The position numbers were made by a program, and so were the translations under genes. Shown here in pieces: positions 45,430 to 52,189 of a DNA stretch of 52,189 nucleotides. The DNA is from Microvirga vignae. GTDB lineage: Bacteria > Pseudomonadota > Alphaproteobacteria > Rhizobiales > Beijerinckiaceae. The notes beneath the pieces were generated by a model. The model was given only the letters and a program-made list of their open reading frames with translations, was not told the DNA's origin and did no database searches. The stretch covers positions 1 through 52,189 of the forward strand of contig NZ_LCYG01000035.1 in assembly GCF_001017175.1 (NCBI RefSeq). Reading direction: 5' to 3'. Positions within the stretch are counted from its first letter, which is position 1. The number at the start of each line of letters is the position of its first letter.

Positions 45430-46335
45430 TCACGCAACCGTTTGATTGGTCATCCGGTCGTAGACCCGGAAAAGAGCCTGATTGCCGTTCATGCCCTCGC
45501 CATGGGCGCGTGCCTCGACATACTGGCTGGTCACGAGCGCAGTTCCAGGCAGCGGGACAGAGAGCGAGAGCGCCTGCTCCTGCACGAGACGCAGGTCCTT
45601 CAGCATCAAGTCGATGCGGAAACCAGCGGAAGCATCGCCGGCGATCATTGCCGGCCCTAACTTGTCGAGCATCCAGGATGCGGCCGAGCCTCCGAGGAGC
45701 ACATTACGGAGCTGATCGAGGTCCACCCCGGAGGCGCGGCCAAGCGCAAGCGCTTCGCAGATAGCCTGGAGGTTGATGGCGCAAACGAGTTGGTTGCAGA
45801 GCTTGACCGTCTGTCCGGCTCCGGCCTCACCCACATGGGTGATCGTTGTGCCCATGGCACGGAAATACGGCTCGGCACACAGGAAGGCATCCCTGTCGCC
45901 CCCAACCATGATCGAAAGTGAGGCATTCTTGGCACCGACAGGTCCGCCGGATACGGGCGCGTCGAGGAACGACACGCCTGCAGCCTTGAGATCGGCATGC
46001 ATGCGCCGGACGGCGACCGGCGAGATCGTGCTCATGTCAATGAAGAGTCGGCCCCGTGGCGGCGACGTAAGAAGGCCACCTTCGCCATAGACGATCTCCT
46101 CGACCTGCGGCGTGTCCGGGAGCATGGAAATGACAACATCCGCGTCTCGCGCGGCGTCCGCCAGGCTTTCAAATCCCGTAACGCCATGGAGGAGGAGATC
46201 GTCCACGGCTTCCTTGCGGACGTCGTAGGCACGGACGGCATAGCCTGCCTTGAGCAGATTGAGGGCCATTTCACGCCCCATCGTGCCGAGGCCCGCAAAG
46301 CCGACTGTTCCCTTATGGTCGTTTCGCTCCATCAT
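45430..46335 (-). CDS. NAD(P)-dependent beta-hydroxyacid dehydrogenase (HIBADH family)
   Basis: 301 residues. The Rossmann motif GFAGLGTMGREMALNLLKAG, the substrate segment DAPVSGGPVGAKNASLSIMVGG, the catalytic Lys in GAGQTVKLCNQLVCAINLQA and the late LKDLRL are typical of the 3-hydroxyisobutyrate/tartronate-semialdehyde/threonate dehydrogenase family. Substrate is undecided; LtnD-like (L-threonate) activity would suit a four-carbon acid pathway with the RpiB-like isomerase. The start is uncertain: ATG 46335, or GTG 46362, which overlaps the regulator stop. Confidence 0.88.
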   Translation of the reverse strand: MMERNDHKGTVGFAGLGTMGREMALNLLKAGYAVRAYDVRKEAVDDLLLHGVTGFESLADAARDADVVISMLPDTPQVEEIVYGEGGLLTSPPRGRLFIDMSTISPVAVRRMHADLKAAGVSFLDAPVSGGPVGAKNASLSIMVGGDRDAFLCAEPYFRAMGTTITHVGEAGAGQTVKLCNQLVCAINLQAICEALALGRASGVDLDQLRNVLLGGSAASWMLDKLGPAMIAGDASAGFRIDLMLKDLRLVQEQALSLSVPLPGTALVTSQYVEARAHGEGMNGNQALFRVYDRMTNQTVA

Positions 46336-46358
46336 GGTGTTTCGCTCTTGTGGTGTTG

Positions 46359-47111
46359 TCACGGGGCGTTCTGGGATCCGGATTCGCCGATTGCTGCACG
46401 ACGGCGGAAATCGTCGCCGATCGCGAAATGCTCGCGCATGACCTTTTCCGCATGCTCGGGATCGCGTCCTACGATGGCGTCAAAGATGCGGCGATGATCC
46501 TCGATCAGGTAGGTCTTCATCGTGTCAAAGACCTGAAGGAGTTCTCGCCGTCCCCGATGGGAGCGCATCAGAATACCGGACATGGAGTCGTGCAAAACGA
46601 TGAGCGTCTCGGATTTTCCCGCCATCACCACCGCGCGATGAAATTCGAAGTCGGCCACGCCACCGGTATCGGCATCGTCGATTGTTTCGACGATGCGCGC
46701 GAGCGCTTGCTGCAATCTCTCGAAATCGGACACCGTCGCCCGCTCGGCGGCAAGCCTGACGGCTTGGCATTCGATCGCGATGCGCGCCTGCATCACATCG
46801 TCGATGACGTCGGATTGCTGCGCGAACGCGAAGGTGAAAAAGTCGTTGAGGACAGACAGATCAGGACGGCGAACGATGGTGCCGACCCGGTCGCGAATTT
46901 CCACGACGCCGAGGACCGTCAGCGCGCGCAGCGCCTCGCGCAGGATAGGTCGGCTGACACCGAGCTGCGCAGCGAGATCGCGTTCAGGGATAAGGCGGTC
47001 ACCCGGTCGCAATGAGCCCGCGAGCAGGCGCTCGCGCAAGAAGGCGAAAACCTTCTCAAACCCTTTGCCGCCACTCTCCCTAAGCCGCGTGATTTCAAGA
47101 TCAGCGGTCAT
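46359..47111 (-). CDS. GntR-family transcriptional regulator, FCD (FadR-like) subgroup
   Basis: 250 residues. The N-terminal winged helix has the GntR pattern LRERLLAGSLRPGDRLIPER and LGVSRPILREALRALTVLGV, followed by the RDRVGTIVRRPD wing. Residues about 90-240 are an all-helical FCD domain (VMQARIAIECQAVRLAAERA, DADTGGVADFEFHRAV, EDHRRIFDAIVGRDPEHAEKVMREH) whose Asp and three His positions bind a metal and an acid ligand. The start is ATG 47111: the in-frame ATG at 47141 lies inside the promoter -10 element. First gene of the catabolic operon and probably its autorepressor. Confidence 0.92.
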   Translation of the reverse strand: MTADLEITRLRESGGKGFEKVFAFLRERLLAGSLRPGDRLIPERDLAAQLGVSRPILREALRALTVLGVVEIRDRVGTIVRRPDLSVLNDFFTFAFAQQSDVIDDVMQARIAIECQAVRLAAERATVSDFERLQQALARIVETIDDADTGGVADFEFHRAVVMAGKSETLIVLHDSMSGILMRSHRGRRELLQVFDTMKTYLIEDHRRIFDAIVGRDPEHAEKVMREHFAIGDDFRRRAAIGESGSQNAP

Positions 47112-47160
47112 GTATCTTACCTTGGTCAGACCAAGATACATACCACGGTCGCCCAGTCAA
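47110..47160 (-). promoter_or_regulatory. Promoter and GntR operator of the catabolic operon
   Basis: On the minus strand TTGACT (47155-47160) and TATCTT (47133-47138) lie 16 bases apart, a good sigma-70 promoter. Overlapping the -10 and start region is a palindrome CTTGGTC-A-GACCAAG (47121-47135), the typical TTGGTC-n-GACCAA operator of FCD/FadR regulators, flanked by a larger repeat ATGTATCTT (47110-47118) and AAGATACAT (47133-47141). Repression by the adjacent regulator is the natural reading. Confidence 0.75.
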
Positions 47161-47617
47161 GCGTGGAGCGTGCTTTCATAGATCCCGATGGTGTTGAGAC
47201 GGCTTCCAGATCGTCATGGGGGAAGCGGAGATACGGATGAGGCCCGGGCTGGCTCCCAAGATAGGCAAGATAGTAGAGGCAAAATGGATGTTGGCTTTGA
47301 GCCATTTTCTACTTGGAGAATGTCCGCAACTGGCACGGAGCAGAAATTACGCGTTGGTCCGCTCGTTAGGCTCAGGCAGATATTCGTAAGGGAGCAGGGG
47401 ATGTCCGGATCCCCAAGGTGCCCCTTTCCACTGCGCTACAGAGTTGTGTGGATATTGAGCGTTACTGTTTCGGTGTTGCAGGCGATGCTCGCTGTTGGAA
47501 CCTAGGTCTTGCCCCTCAGTTCACCCTAGGCGCCTTTACTGGACGATCCTTGACGCCACCTCAGACTCAGGAATGTTCGCGCACATTCTTCTTGGTGTCG
47601 TCCCAATGGAGATTCAC
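47142..47617. other. Intergenic region between the GntR regulator and the 119-residue exported protein gene
   Basis: 476 bases with no supported gene. The left end holds the operon promoter. GGAAC (47497-47501) and AGTT (47518-47521), 16 bases apart, resemble the EcfG general-stress promoter (GGAAC-N16-17-CGTT) but deviate at the first base of the -10; they lie about 95 bases before the exported protein gene. Confidence 0.35.
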
Positions 47618-47977
47618 ATGCGGAAGGTCCTTCTTTTGGCAGTTGGATTGGCCCTCGTTGGAACATCAGCATGGAGCCAGAGTTCGTCGCGGAACGATGA
47701 TGATCGTCGGGACCGCTGGCATGATGACTATGACAGATGGGACAGGGATCGGGGCGAACGGGATGAACGGCACGGACGCGCCATGCGTGAGGACGACGAT
47801 CGCTCGGGCCGTAACGCTCGGTTCTTCGTGCGAAGCGGCGATACCCAGCTTCGCGTCGTCTGTGGTGATCGGGAGTCCACACAGACCTGCGTCGATTCAG
47901 CCCTGCGGATCTTTGACAGAGTGCAATCACAGCCTCGCGCCGCCACGGGTTCGCCGACTCCTCCCGCCCCCCAATAA
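47618..47977 (+). CDS. Small exported Asp/Arg-rich protein
   Basis: 119 residues: signal peptide MRKVLLLAVGLALVGTSAWS, then an Asp/Arg/Trp-rich block (NDDDRRDRWHDDYDRWDRDR), a folded part RFFVRSGDTQLRVVCGDRES and TQTCVDSALRIFDRV with two Cys, and a Pro/Ala tail. It probably acts in the periplasm, where the two Cys could form a disulfide. GGAG sits six bases before ATG 47618, which excludes in-frame upstream starts. No family known to me. It is convergent with another charged exported protein. Confidence 0.8.
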   Translation: MRKVLLLAVGLALVGTSAWSQSSSRNDDDRRDRWHDDYDRWDRDRGERDERHGRAMREDDDRSGRNARFFVRSGDTQLRVVCGDRESTQTCVDSALRIFDRVQSQPRAATGSPTPPAPQ

Positions 47978-47985
47978 TAGATGGA

Positions 47986-48020
47986 GATCGGCGGTGGCTG
48001 GACGATAACCGCCGCCGATC
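47986..48020. terminator. Bidirectional terminator between convergent exported-protein genes
   Basis: A 12-bp GC-rich stem with one G-U pair (47986-47997 with 48009-48020, loop of 11) lies between the stop codons of the two convergent genes, 9 bases from one and 9 from the other. Confidence 0.7.
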
Positions 48021-48028
48021 ACTCAGCA

Positions 48029-48286
48029 TTATTCCTCGCAAACGCGGTAGCGTCTGATAACAATGTCGCCGAAGCGGTTTCTCTCCCGCCGACGTTCAAA
48101 ATAGCAATCCCGGTCGCGCCATCTTGGGCCGCGCTCCCAAGCTCTCTCTCGGTCCCAGTCCCGGTCCCGCCAATCGCGGCTATCCCAATCCTGATCCATC
48201 TGGGGCTGTGCGGAAACACCCCCCGCGAGACCACTGGTGAGTAGGCACCCCACGAGTGCGGCTGATAAGGTTTTTAGCCTGAGCAT
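48029..48286 (-). CDS. Small exported Asp/Trp/Arg-rich protein
   Basis: 85 residues: signal peptide MLRLKTLSAALVGCLLTSGL ending near VSA, then a highly charged WD-rich stretch (DQDWDSRDWRDRDWDRERAW) and DCYFERRRERNRFGDIVIRR ending YRVCEE. The two Cys may pair. GAGGTAA lies just upstream of ATG 48286. Similar in style, not clearly in sequence, to the 119-residue protein it faces. Function unknown. Confidence 0.8.
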   Translation of the reverse strand: MLRLKTLSAALVGCLLTSGLAGGVSAQPQMDQDWDSRDWRDRDWDRERAWERGPRWRDRDCYFERRRERNRFGDIVIRRYRVCEE

Positions 48287-48573
48287 AGGTTACCTCGGGC
48301 CGCTGATTGAACATGCGAGACAACGGGTTCGGGGAAGCCTCGTTCCTGGATCAACCCGGTTGCCAAGCCTTGGCCCAAACTGTGAGCAGCCGCCGCTGTT
48401 GTTCGTTGGAAACTTCAATGGCCTGTGCCTGCACCTGTCGCAGGTTAGGGCTTAGTCCGCATCCGGACCTATGCAGACCTTGGAGATGGGCAAGGAGACT
48501 TCAGAACCTGATCTAAAACTGACATTCTGGCACGACTTTGCGGGTGCCAAGTTTGTGATGAAGCCTCTTCAGG
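48287..48573. other. Intergenic region
   Basis: 287 bases. I see no gene, repeat or hairpin worth naming. It should contain the promoter of the minus-strand 85-residue gene. Confidence 0.35.
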
Positions 48574-48867
48574 CTAGTGGACGCCATTCGATGCAGCCGA
48601 CAAACTCTGCAAGAGATCCCAGATCTCGGTACTTTGTTGCACGGGCATCATCAGAACCGTCCGCCCGTCTGAATCGGCTACTTCGAAGTGCATCTCCGGC
48701 CGATTGACCGCTTCTTTTATGAATTCATCTCCGCTTTGGATGGCCTCCATCAGCAATGCGAAACTAGCGGACGGTTCAATGCCATCCTGATCTTCGATCA
48801 AGCCAAACCCGTCCCGTAAATGGAAATGGTAGAGCCCCGTCTGGGCACCTGCCGTCTGATGTTTCAC
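48574..48867 (-). CDS. DUF6894-like small protein
   Basis: 97 residues. The start LYHFHLRDGFGLIEDQDGIE and the following ASFALLMEAIQSGDEFI match the DUF6894 pattern (Y.FH.RDG...D..G.), a family of small proteins abundant in Rhizobiales with no known function. The frame begins with GTG at 48867 with a weak ribosome binding site. A middle strand FEVADSDGRTVLMMPVQQST is typical too. Alone on its strand here. Confidence 0.75.
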   Translation of the reverse strand: MKHQTAGAQTGLYHFHLRDGFGLIEDQDGIEPSASFALLMEAIQSGDEFIKEAVNRPEMHFEVADSDGRTVLMMPVQQSTEIWDLLQSLSAASNGVH

Positions 48868-49026
48868 TGCTGCACTTCATCTTAGTAAGCTCACTCGACG
48901 TCTTTGCCTATTTGGCTAAACGGCCTAATCCGTTCCCATCCCCTCGGCCATTTGTCCTAAGGAACCGCGGCACTCCCGGATGCATTCCTAAACAAGCTCC
49001 TGTGAGTACTCCGAAAGGAGAGTTTT

Positions 49027-49689
49027 ATGGATAAGGCTGGTCAAGTCGCGCTGGTCGCTGACAAGGATGAATATTTCAGATTGGCTCTTCAGACGATGCT
49101 GACGGACCAGCTTGGGTTTAATGGTATTGTGCACGTCACGTCCCTCGACGAGGCCCTGGAACAACTCTCTCAAAAACCAGGTAAGACACTGGCGTTGTTT
49201 GATCACACGCTGCCTGGGATTAAGAGTGTTGCTTGTCTGACGGCCGTGCGAGATTGCTTCCCCAATCTTCGGCTGGCGGTCTTATCAATGTCGCACCGCA
49301 AGGAGGATATCCTTGCAGCATTGGAAGCCGGAATTCATGGCTATGTTCCGAAGACGATCAGTCCGACTCAACTCATAGCGGCATTGAGGCTGATCATGGA
49401 TGGCCTGATTTATGTTCCGCCATTGGTTGCATCTATCCGACCTGCCTCCGAAGGAGTGCAGGAGTTGAAGGCTGTACCGGCGAAGAAGCCTCCGATCGAC
49501 AACCTAAGCCCGCGCCAAAGAGAAGTCCTCAAGCTTCTGATGCAAGGTAAATCAAACAAAGAGATCGCGCAGACCATGAACCTTGGCGAGGGAACGGTCA
49601 AAGTTCATATGGCGGCACTGTTTCGAGTATTCGGAGCCAGGTCGCGGGCTGCCGTGGCAGCGGCAGGATCACAACTTCTTTCCAGTTAG
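49027..49689 (+). CDS. LuxR/NarL-family response regulator
   Basis: 220 residues. The receiver domain (1-125) has the acidic pair ADKDE, the phospho-acceptor D59 in LALFDHTLPGI, and YVPK near residue 107 (conserved Lys). Residues about 155-210 are a LuxR-type helix-turn-helix (LSPRQREVLKLLMQGKSNKE, TVKVHMAALFRVFGARSRA). No sensor kinase gene lies beside it, so its kinase is unknown. GGAGA precedes the ATG. The first acidic cluster is shifted relative to typical receivers, but phosphorylation should still be possible. Confidence 0.9.
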   Translation: MDKAGQVALVADKDEYFRLALQTMLTDQLGFNGIVHVTSLDEALEQLSQKPGKTLALFDHTLPGIKSVACLTAVRDCFPNLRLAVLSMSHRKEDILAALEAGIHGYVPKTISPTQLIAALRLIMDGLIYVPPLVASIRPASEGVQELKAVPAKKPPIDNLSPRQREVLKLLMQGKSNKEIAQTMNLGEGTVKVHMAALFRVFGARSRAAVAAAGSQLLSS

Positions 49690-49779
49690 TGGTCCTGAGG
49701 TTTCACAGAGCAATGGAGGCTTGATGGGACAGGGAGATCCGCGACACCATAGCCTTATCGGCTAGGTTCCTGCCCTCAG

Positions 49780-50004
49780 TCAGGGACGTTGTGGCTTTGG
49801 GATTGGTGCGGAGTGGCGTGGCTTGGCCTCTTGCACAAGCCGGAACTGCACCGGGGCCGAGGCCCAGTCCCAGGGTGTTTGCAGTGGATATATGCAAGGT
49901 GTGAGCAGGCTCTGCCCAGCCGCATTCTTCACTTCAAAAACAAAACCAGGGCGCTCTATCCGAGCGCAGTCTTTCCACTGATCGAAATCTACCCACTCAC
50001 TCAT
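49780..50004 (-). CDS. Unrecognised 74-residue protein downstream of the serralysin gene
   Basis: 74 residues, no signal peptide. A strong GAGGAGG ribosome binding site before ATG 50004 supports it as real. The N-terminal half (VDFDQWKDCARIERPGFVFE) looks folded and the C-terminal half is Pro-rich (PLQTPWDWASAPVQFRLVQE, PRHSAPIPKPQRP). It starts 21 bases past the serralysin stop on the same strand, so they may be co-transcribed. I do not recognise it; serralysin inhibitors (Inh) are exported and of other sequence, so a protease-inhibitor role is not supported. Confidence 0.75.
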   Translation of the reverse strand: MSEWVDFDQWKDCARIERPGFVFEVKNAAGQSLLTPCIYPLQTPWDWASAPVQFRLVQEAKPRHSAPIPKPQRP

Positions 50005-50025
50005 CGAGAAATCCTCCTCATTCGC

Positions 50026-52011
50026 TCAGAGATAGAAATCATCCTTTGCGAGGGACGACGCACCTGAGACGTTGATCTGGAAATCCGCCATCTTGTCGCC
50101 GTTGACATCTCCGGACAGGACACCGCTGCCAATCTTCAGCTGACCCGCTTGGCCAGTGAACGGCTTGCCGTCGATAAAGACAAAGGCCTGATCACCGGCG
50201 GCTGCAACATTGGCATCGATTGTACGCAGATCGATATGATCAAACCCGCGTACGAAATCCTTGATCGTATCTCGCATGCCTGGCAGTGAGTCCTTGATGC
50301 TGTCGAAATCGAAGACATCCGCACCTGCGCCCCCGGACAGCATGTCGACGCCAGCGCCGCCACGCAGCACATCGTTGCCGCCGCGCCCGTACAGATAATC
50401 ATTCCCCGCGCCGCCTCGAATCACATTGGCAGCATCATTGCCTCGTAGGGAATCGGCATAGTTGCTGCCAGTCAGGTTCTCGATGCTCACATAGGTGTCA
50501 CCGTACGCGTCTCGGGTATTGTTGGAGGCGGACATCAAGTCGGCGACAAGGCCCTTCATGGCTGTCGCATAACCGGCAGTGTCCGTGCCGGTCCCACCAT
50601 CAAGATAGTCGCGACCAACCCCGCCGGTCAGCACATCAGCGCCATCCTTGCCATAGAGCTTGTCATTGCCGCCTTTACCGTCGAGTGTATCATTTCCCGC
50701 TCCGCCAGAACGCGTGTCGTCTCCCGCTCCACCGCTGAGGCTGAGATTCCTGGGAGCCGTGGTGATCGCACTGCTCGTTATCTCGGATAAAGAATAAGCC
50801 TTGTCCGAGAACCGGAACCACTCTGCGCTTTTGACACGATCCTTGCCATCCGGTGTGCCAGAGCGCAGATCCGTGATCTGGAGCGATCCGTCCGATAGCT
50901 TTGAGACGCTGTAATTCGAGCGTAGTCCACTAAACACAACGGTGTCTGTCCCCGGACCGCCTTCCAGGACGTCATTGCCCTTTCCGCCGACAAGGCGGTC
51001 ACTGCCATCCCCGCCAATGAGCGAGTTTGCCGCGTCATTTCCAGTCAGGCTATCGCTGCCCGAGCCGCCAACAGCGTTCTCGATGAGGGAACGGACGTCA
51101 CCCTTGTAGAGCAACGCGTTTGCAATGTTTCCAACCGCGACCTTCGAGCCGTCATAGTGCAGTTGTGCGAGCTGGGCTGTCGAGGTGGTGGTCCACTGTC
51201 CCGGTCGCAGATCAACCTTCAGGTTGCTGGTATAATTCGAGAAGTCATAGGTGTCGGTTCCGCCACCATCCCACACCGTCAGGAGGATCTTTTTGCCGCC
51301 GGGCGCCCCTTGGCCGACGCCGTTGACCATCATCTCGCCGGTGATCGGGTTCCACTTGTAGGTCGTGTTGCCGCTGTTGGTGGTGTGGTTGGCGCCGTAC
51401 ATATGCTGGAGAGCTGCAATGTCGTACATCATGAGCGACTGCGAGTAGCCCCAGGTTTCATTGACATAGCCGCTGGTGGTGGAGGCGCCGACGTACGAGC
51501 GATAGCTCATCACTGTGTACTCTATCGAGTCCCGGTCTGCCGGCATGACAAAGTGCTCATGCGCATGCTCCAGGCCGAGCGCATGGCCGATCTCATGCAT
51601 GAAGGTGAGATGGGCGTAGTTGCCTTTCACAGGAGTATTGTAGTCGGTGCTGTTGAACCAAGCATCCCCGCCGATGGCGCTGGTCGTTGGAAAGTATGCC
51701 CAGGCCGTGCCGGGCAAATCAGACTCGGCAAAGCGCAGATCTGCATGCTGCGTAGCGGTCTCAACCATCTCGGTGAAGCTGAGATTTGCAACCGAGGCAT
51801 ACATCTTCAGGGATGAGCGAACCACCGCCTGCTGCGTTGTGTTCAACGCACCAAACTTGTTTGCGGTCTCACCGCTGCCGTAACCAGCGCCGTAGAAGGA
51901 GGCGTTTGTTGGAAAGCTGTAGGTAAAGCTGTTGACCGCCCATTTCAGGTCCGCCAAGACACCATCAATGTAAGCATTACCGGTCGAGATGTACGAAGCA
52001 ACCGCAGGCAT
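50026..52011 (-). CDS. Serralysin-type (M10B) RTX metalloprotease
   Basis: 661 residues. The catalytic zinc motif HEIGHALGLEH (H139, H143, H149, with E140) and the Met-turn VMSYRSY are intact. The peptidase domain is residues 1 to about 220; a family M10 C-terminal region follows (YDFSNYTSNLKVDLRPGQW). At least ten RTX nonapeptide-like steps (GGxGxDxL, for example GGAGNDYLYGRGGNDVLRGG) bind calcium in two blocks near residues 310-360 and 430-600. The end DDFYL fits a type I secretion signal, so export by an ABC/MFP/TolC system is expected; those genes are not in the window. No signal peptide or propeptide beyond a short N terminus. Confidence 0.93.
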   Translation of the reverse strand: MPAVASYISTGNAYIDGVLADLKWAVNSFTYSFPTNASFYGAGYGSGETANKFGALNTTQQAVVRSSLKMYASVANLSFTEMVETATQHADLRFAESDLPGTAWAYFPTTSAIGGDAWFNSTDYNTPVKGNYAHLTFMHEIGHALGLEHAHEHFVMPADRDSIEYTVMSYRSYVGASTTSGYVNETWGYSQSLMMYDIAALQHMYGANHTTNSGNTTYKWNPITGEMMVNGVGQGAPGGKKILLTVWDGGGTDTYDFSNYTSNLKVDLRPGQWTTTSTAQLAQLHYDGSKVAVGNIANALLYKGDVRSLIENAVGGSGSDSLTGNDAANSLIGGDGSDRLVGGKGNDVLEGGPGTDTVVFSGLRSNYSVSKLSDGSLQITDLRSGTPDGKDRVKSAEWFRFSDKAYSLSEITSSAITTAPRNLSLSGGAGDDTRSGGAGNDTLDGKGGNDKLYGKDGADVLTGGVGRDYLDGGTGTDTAGYATAMKGLVADLMSASNNTRDAYGDTYVSIENLTGSNYADSLRGNDAANVIRGGAGNDYLYGRGGNDVLRGGAGVDMLSGGAGADVFDFDSIKDSLPGMRDTIKDFVRGFDHIDLRTIDANVAAAGDQAFVFIDGKPFTGQAGQLKIGSGVLSGDVNGDKMADFQINVSGASSLAKDDFYL

Positions 52012-52189
52012 AAAACCATCCAGTTCGAGAAGTAAGGTCTGTTCTTCTGCAGCGGAGCAGGCGGCATGCTGCAGAAAGCCGTGCCGACAAAAAGGGCTCT
52101 GGCCGCCTATGTTCGTTGGGGATGATATAGTTGGATCCGACTGGCCATTCTATTCGGGCAGACAGATTAGGCCGTGTGGACGGATTGGG
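52012..52189. other. Upstream region of the serralysin gene, to window edge
   Basis: 178 bases upstream of the minus-strand serralysin start. The promoter should be here, but I see no clear boxes. No further gene is visible at the edge. Confidence 0.35.

Noticed and set aside
47112..47141. Upstream ATG (47141) for the GntR regulator
   Set aside because: It lies in the operator and -10 element, so it would not be transcribed.
48961..48990. GGAAC motif before the LuxR regulator as an EcfG promoter
   Set aside because: The -10 position reads GCATT, not CGTT; too weak to call.
49780..50004. Serralysin inhibitor (Inh/AprI) identity for the 74-residue protein
   Set aside because: No signal peptide and no Inh-type sequence.
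50350..51070. Repetitive DNA in the serralysin gene as a tandem repeat or CRISPR-like array
   Set aside because: It is explained by the protein-level RTX nonapeptides; the DNA copies are too divergent.

Overview
The window (about 52 kb, GC-rich, strong third-position G/C bias) looks like chromosomal DNA of an alphaproteobacterium of the Hyphomicrobiales (Rhizobiales). The gene families (TRAP transporters, FCD-type GntR regulators, an HU protein with a histone-H1-like tail, large FecR/RTX proteins, DUF6894, SPW-repeat protein) and a Rhizobiales-type extragenic palindrome at 782-825 suggest Methylobacteriaceae/Microvirga-like bacteria. That taxonomic guess is an inference. I saw no rRNA, tRNA, CRISPR array, insertion sequence or phage gene.

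Layout. 1-9.0 kb: a sugar-acid catabolic region. A minus-strand set (enolase-superfamily dehydratase, GlcD-type FAD dehydrogenase, quinone-oxidoreductase-like MDR protein) is divergent from a plus-strand TRAP transporter operon (small permease, large permease, binding protein) followed, after a terminator, by a DenD-like dehydrogenase. A 5'-truncated SDR gene opens the window. 9.0-10.2 kb: a glycine-zipper secreted protein and an HU protein with a Lys/Ala-rich tail. 10.5-18.5 kb: the most unusual locus. A class III cyclase/AAA-ATPase/TPR protein is translationally coupled to a YcaO cyclodehydratase-type enzyme and a long TfuA-like protein, followed by two unrecognised Cys-containing small proteins and a convergent HExxH metallopeptidase; this is a candidate peptide or protein backbone-modification system. 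18.8-21.8 kb: an exported TPR protein and the decayed remains of a siderophore ABC transporter. 21.9-26.9 kb: a FecR/vWA surface-type protein paired with a CHASE2 adenylate cyclase.

27-34 kb: stress-type small genes (tandem universal stress protein, SPW protein, small ABM-like protein), then a complete branched-chain 2-oxoacid dehydrogenase operon (E1 alpha, E1 beta, E2, E3). 34-40.3 kb: tamA and tamB, overlapping by one base. 40.3-47.2 kb: a minus-strand catabolic operon read from 47.1 kb downward: FCD/GntR regulator with a visible promoter and operator, beta-hydroxyacid dehydrogenase, polar-amino-acid-type ABC transporter (two permeases, ATPase, binding protein), RpiB-like isomerase, PfkB/ribokinase-like sugar kinase, then an aldo/keto reductase relic. 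47.6-52 kb: small secreted and DUF6894 proteins, a LuxR-type response regulator, and a serralysin-type RTX metalloprotease followed by a small unrecognised gene.

How it works together: two independent carbohydrate-acid uptake and oxidation modules (TRAP-linked and ABC-linked) and one amino-acid-derived oxoacid module make up the metabolic content. Two class III cyclases of different architecture make nucleotide signalling a recurring theme. Envelope functions (TamAB, FecR/vWA, serralysin, several small exported proteins) fill much of the rest. Three relics (DUF2189 tail, FecCD/FecE, aldo/keto reductase) show ongoing gene loss between intact operons.
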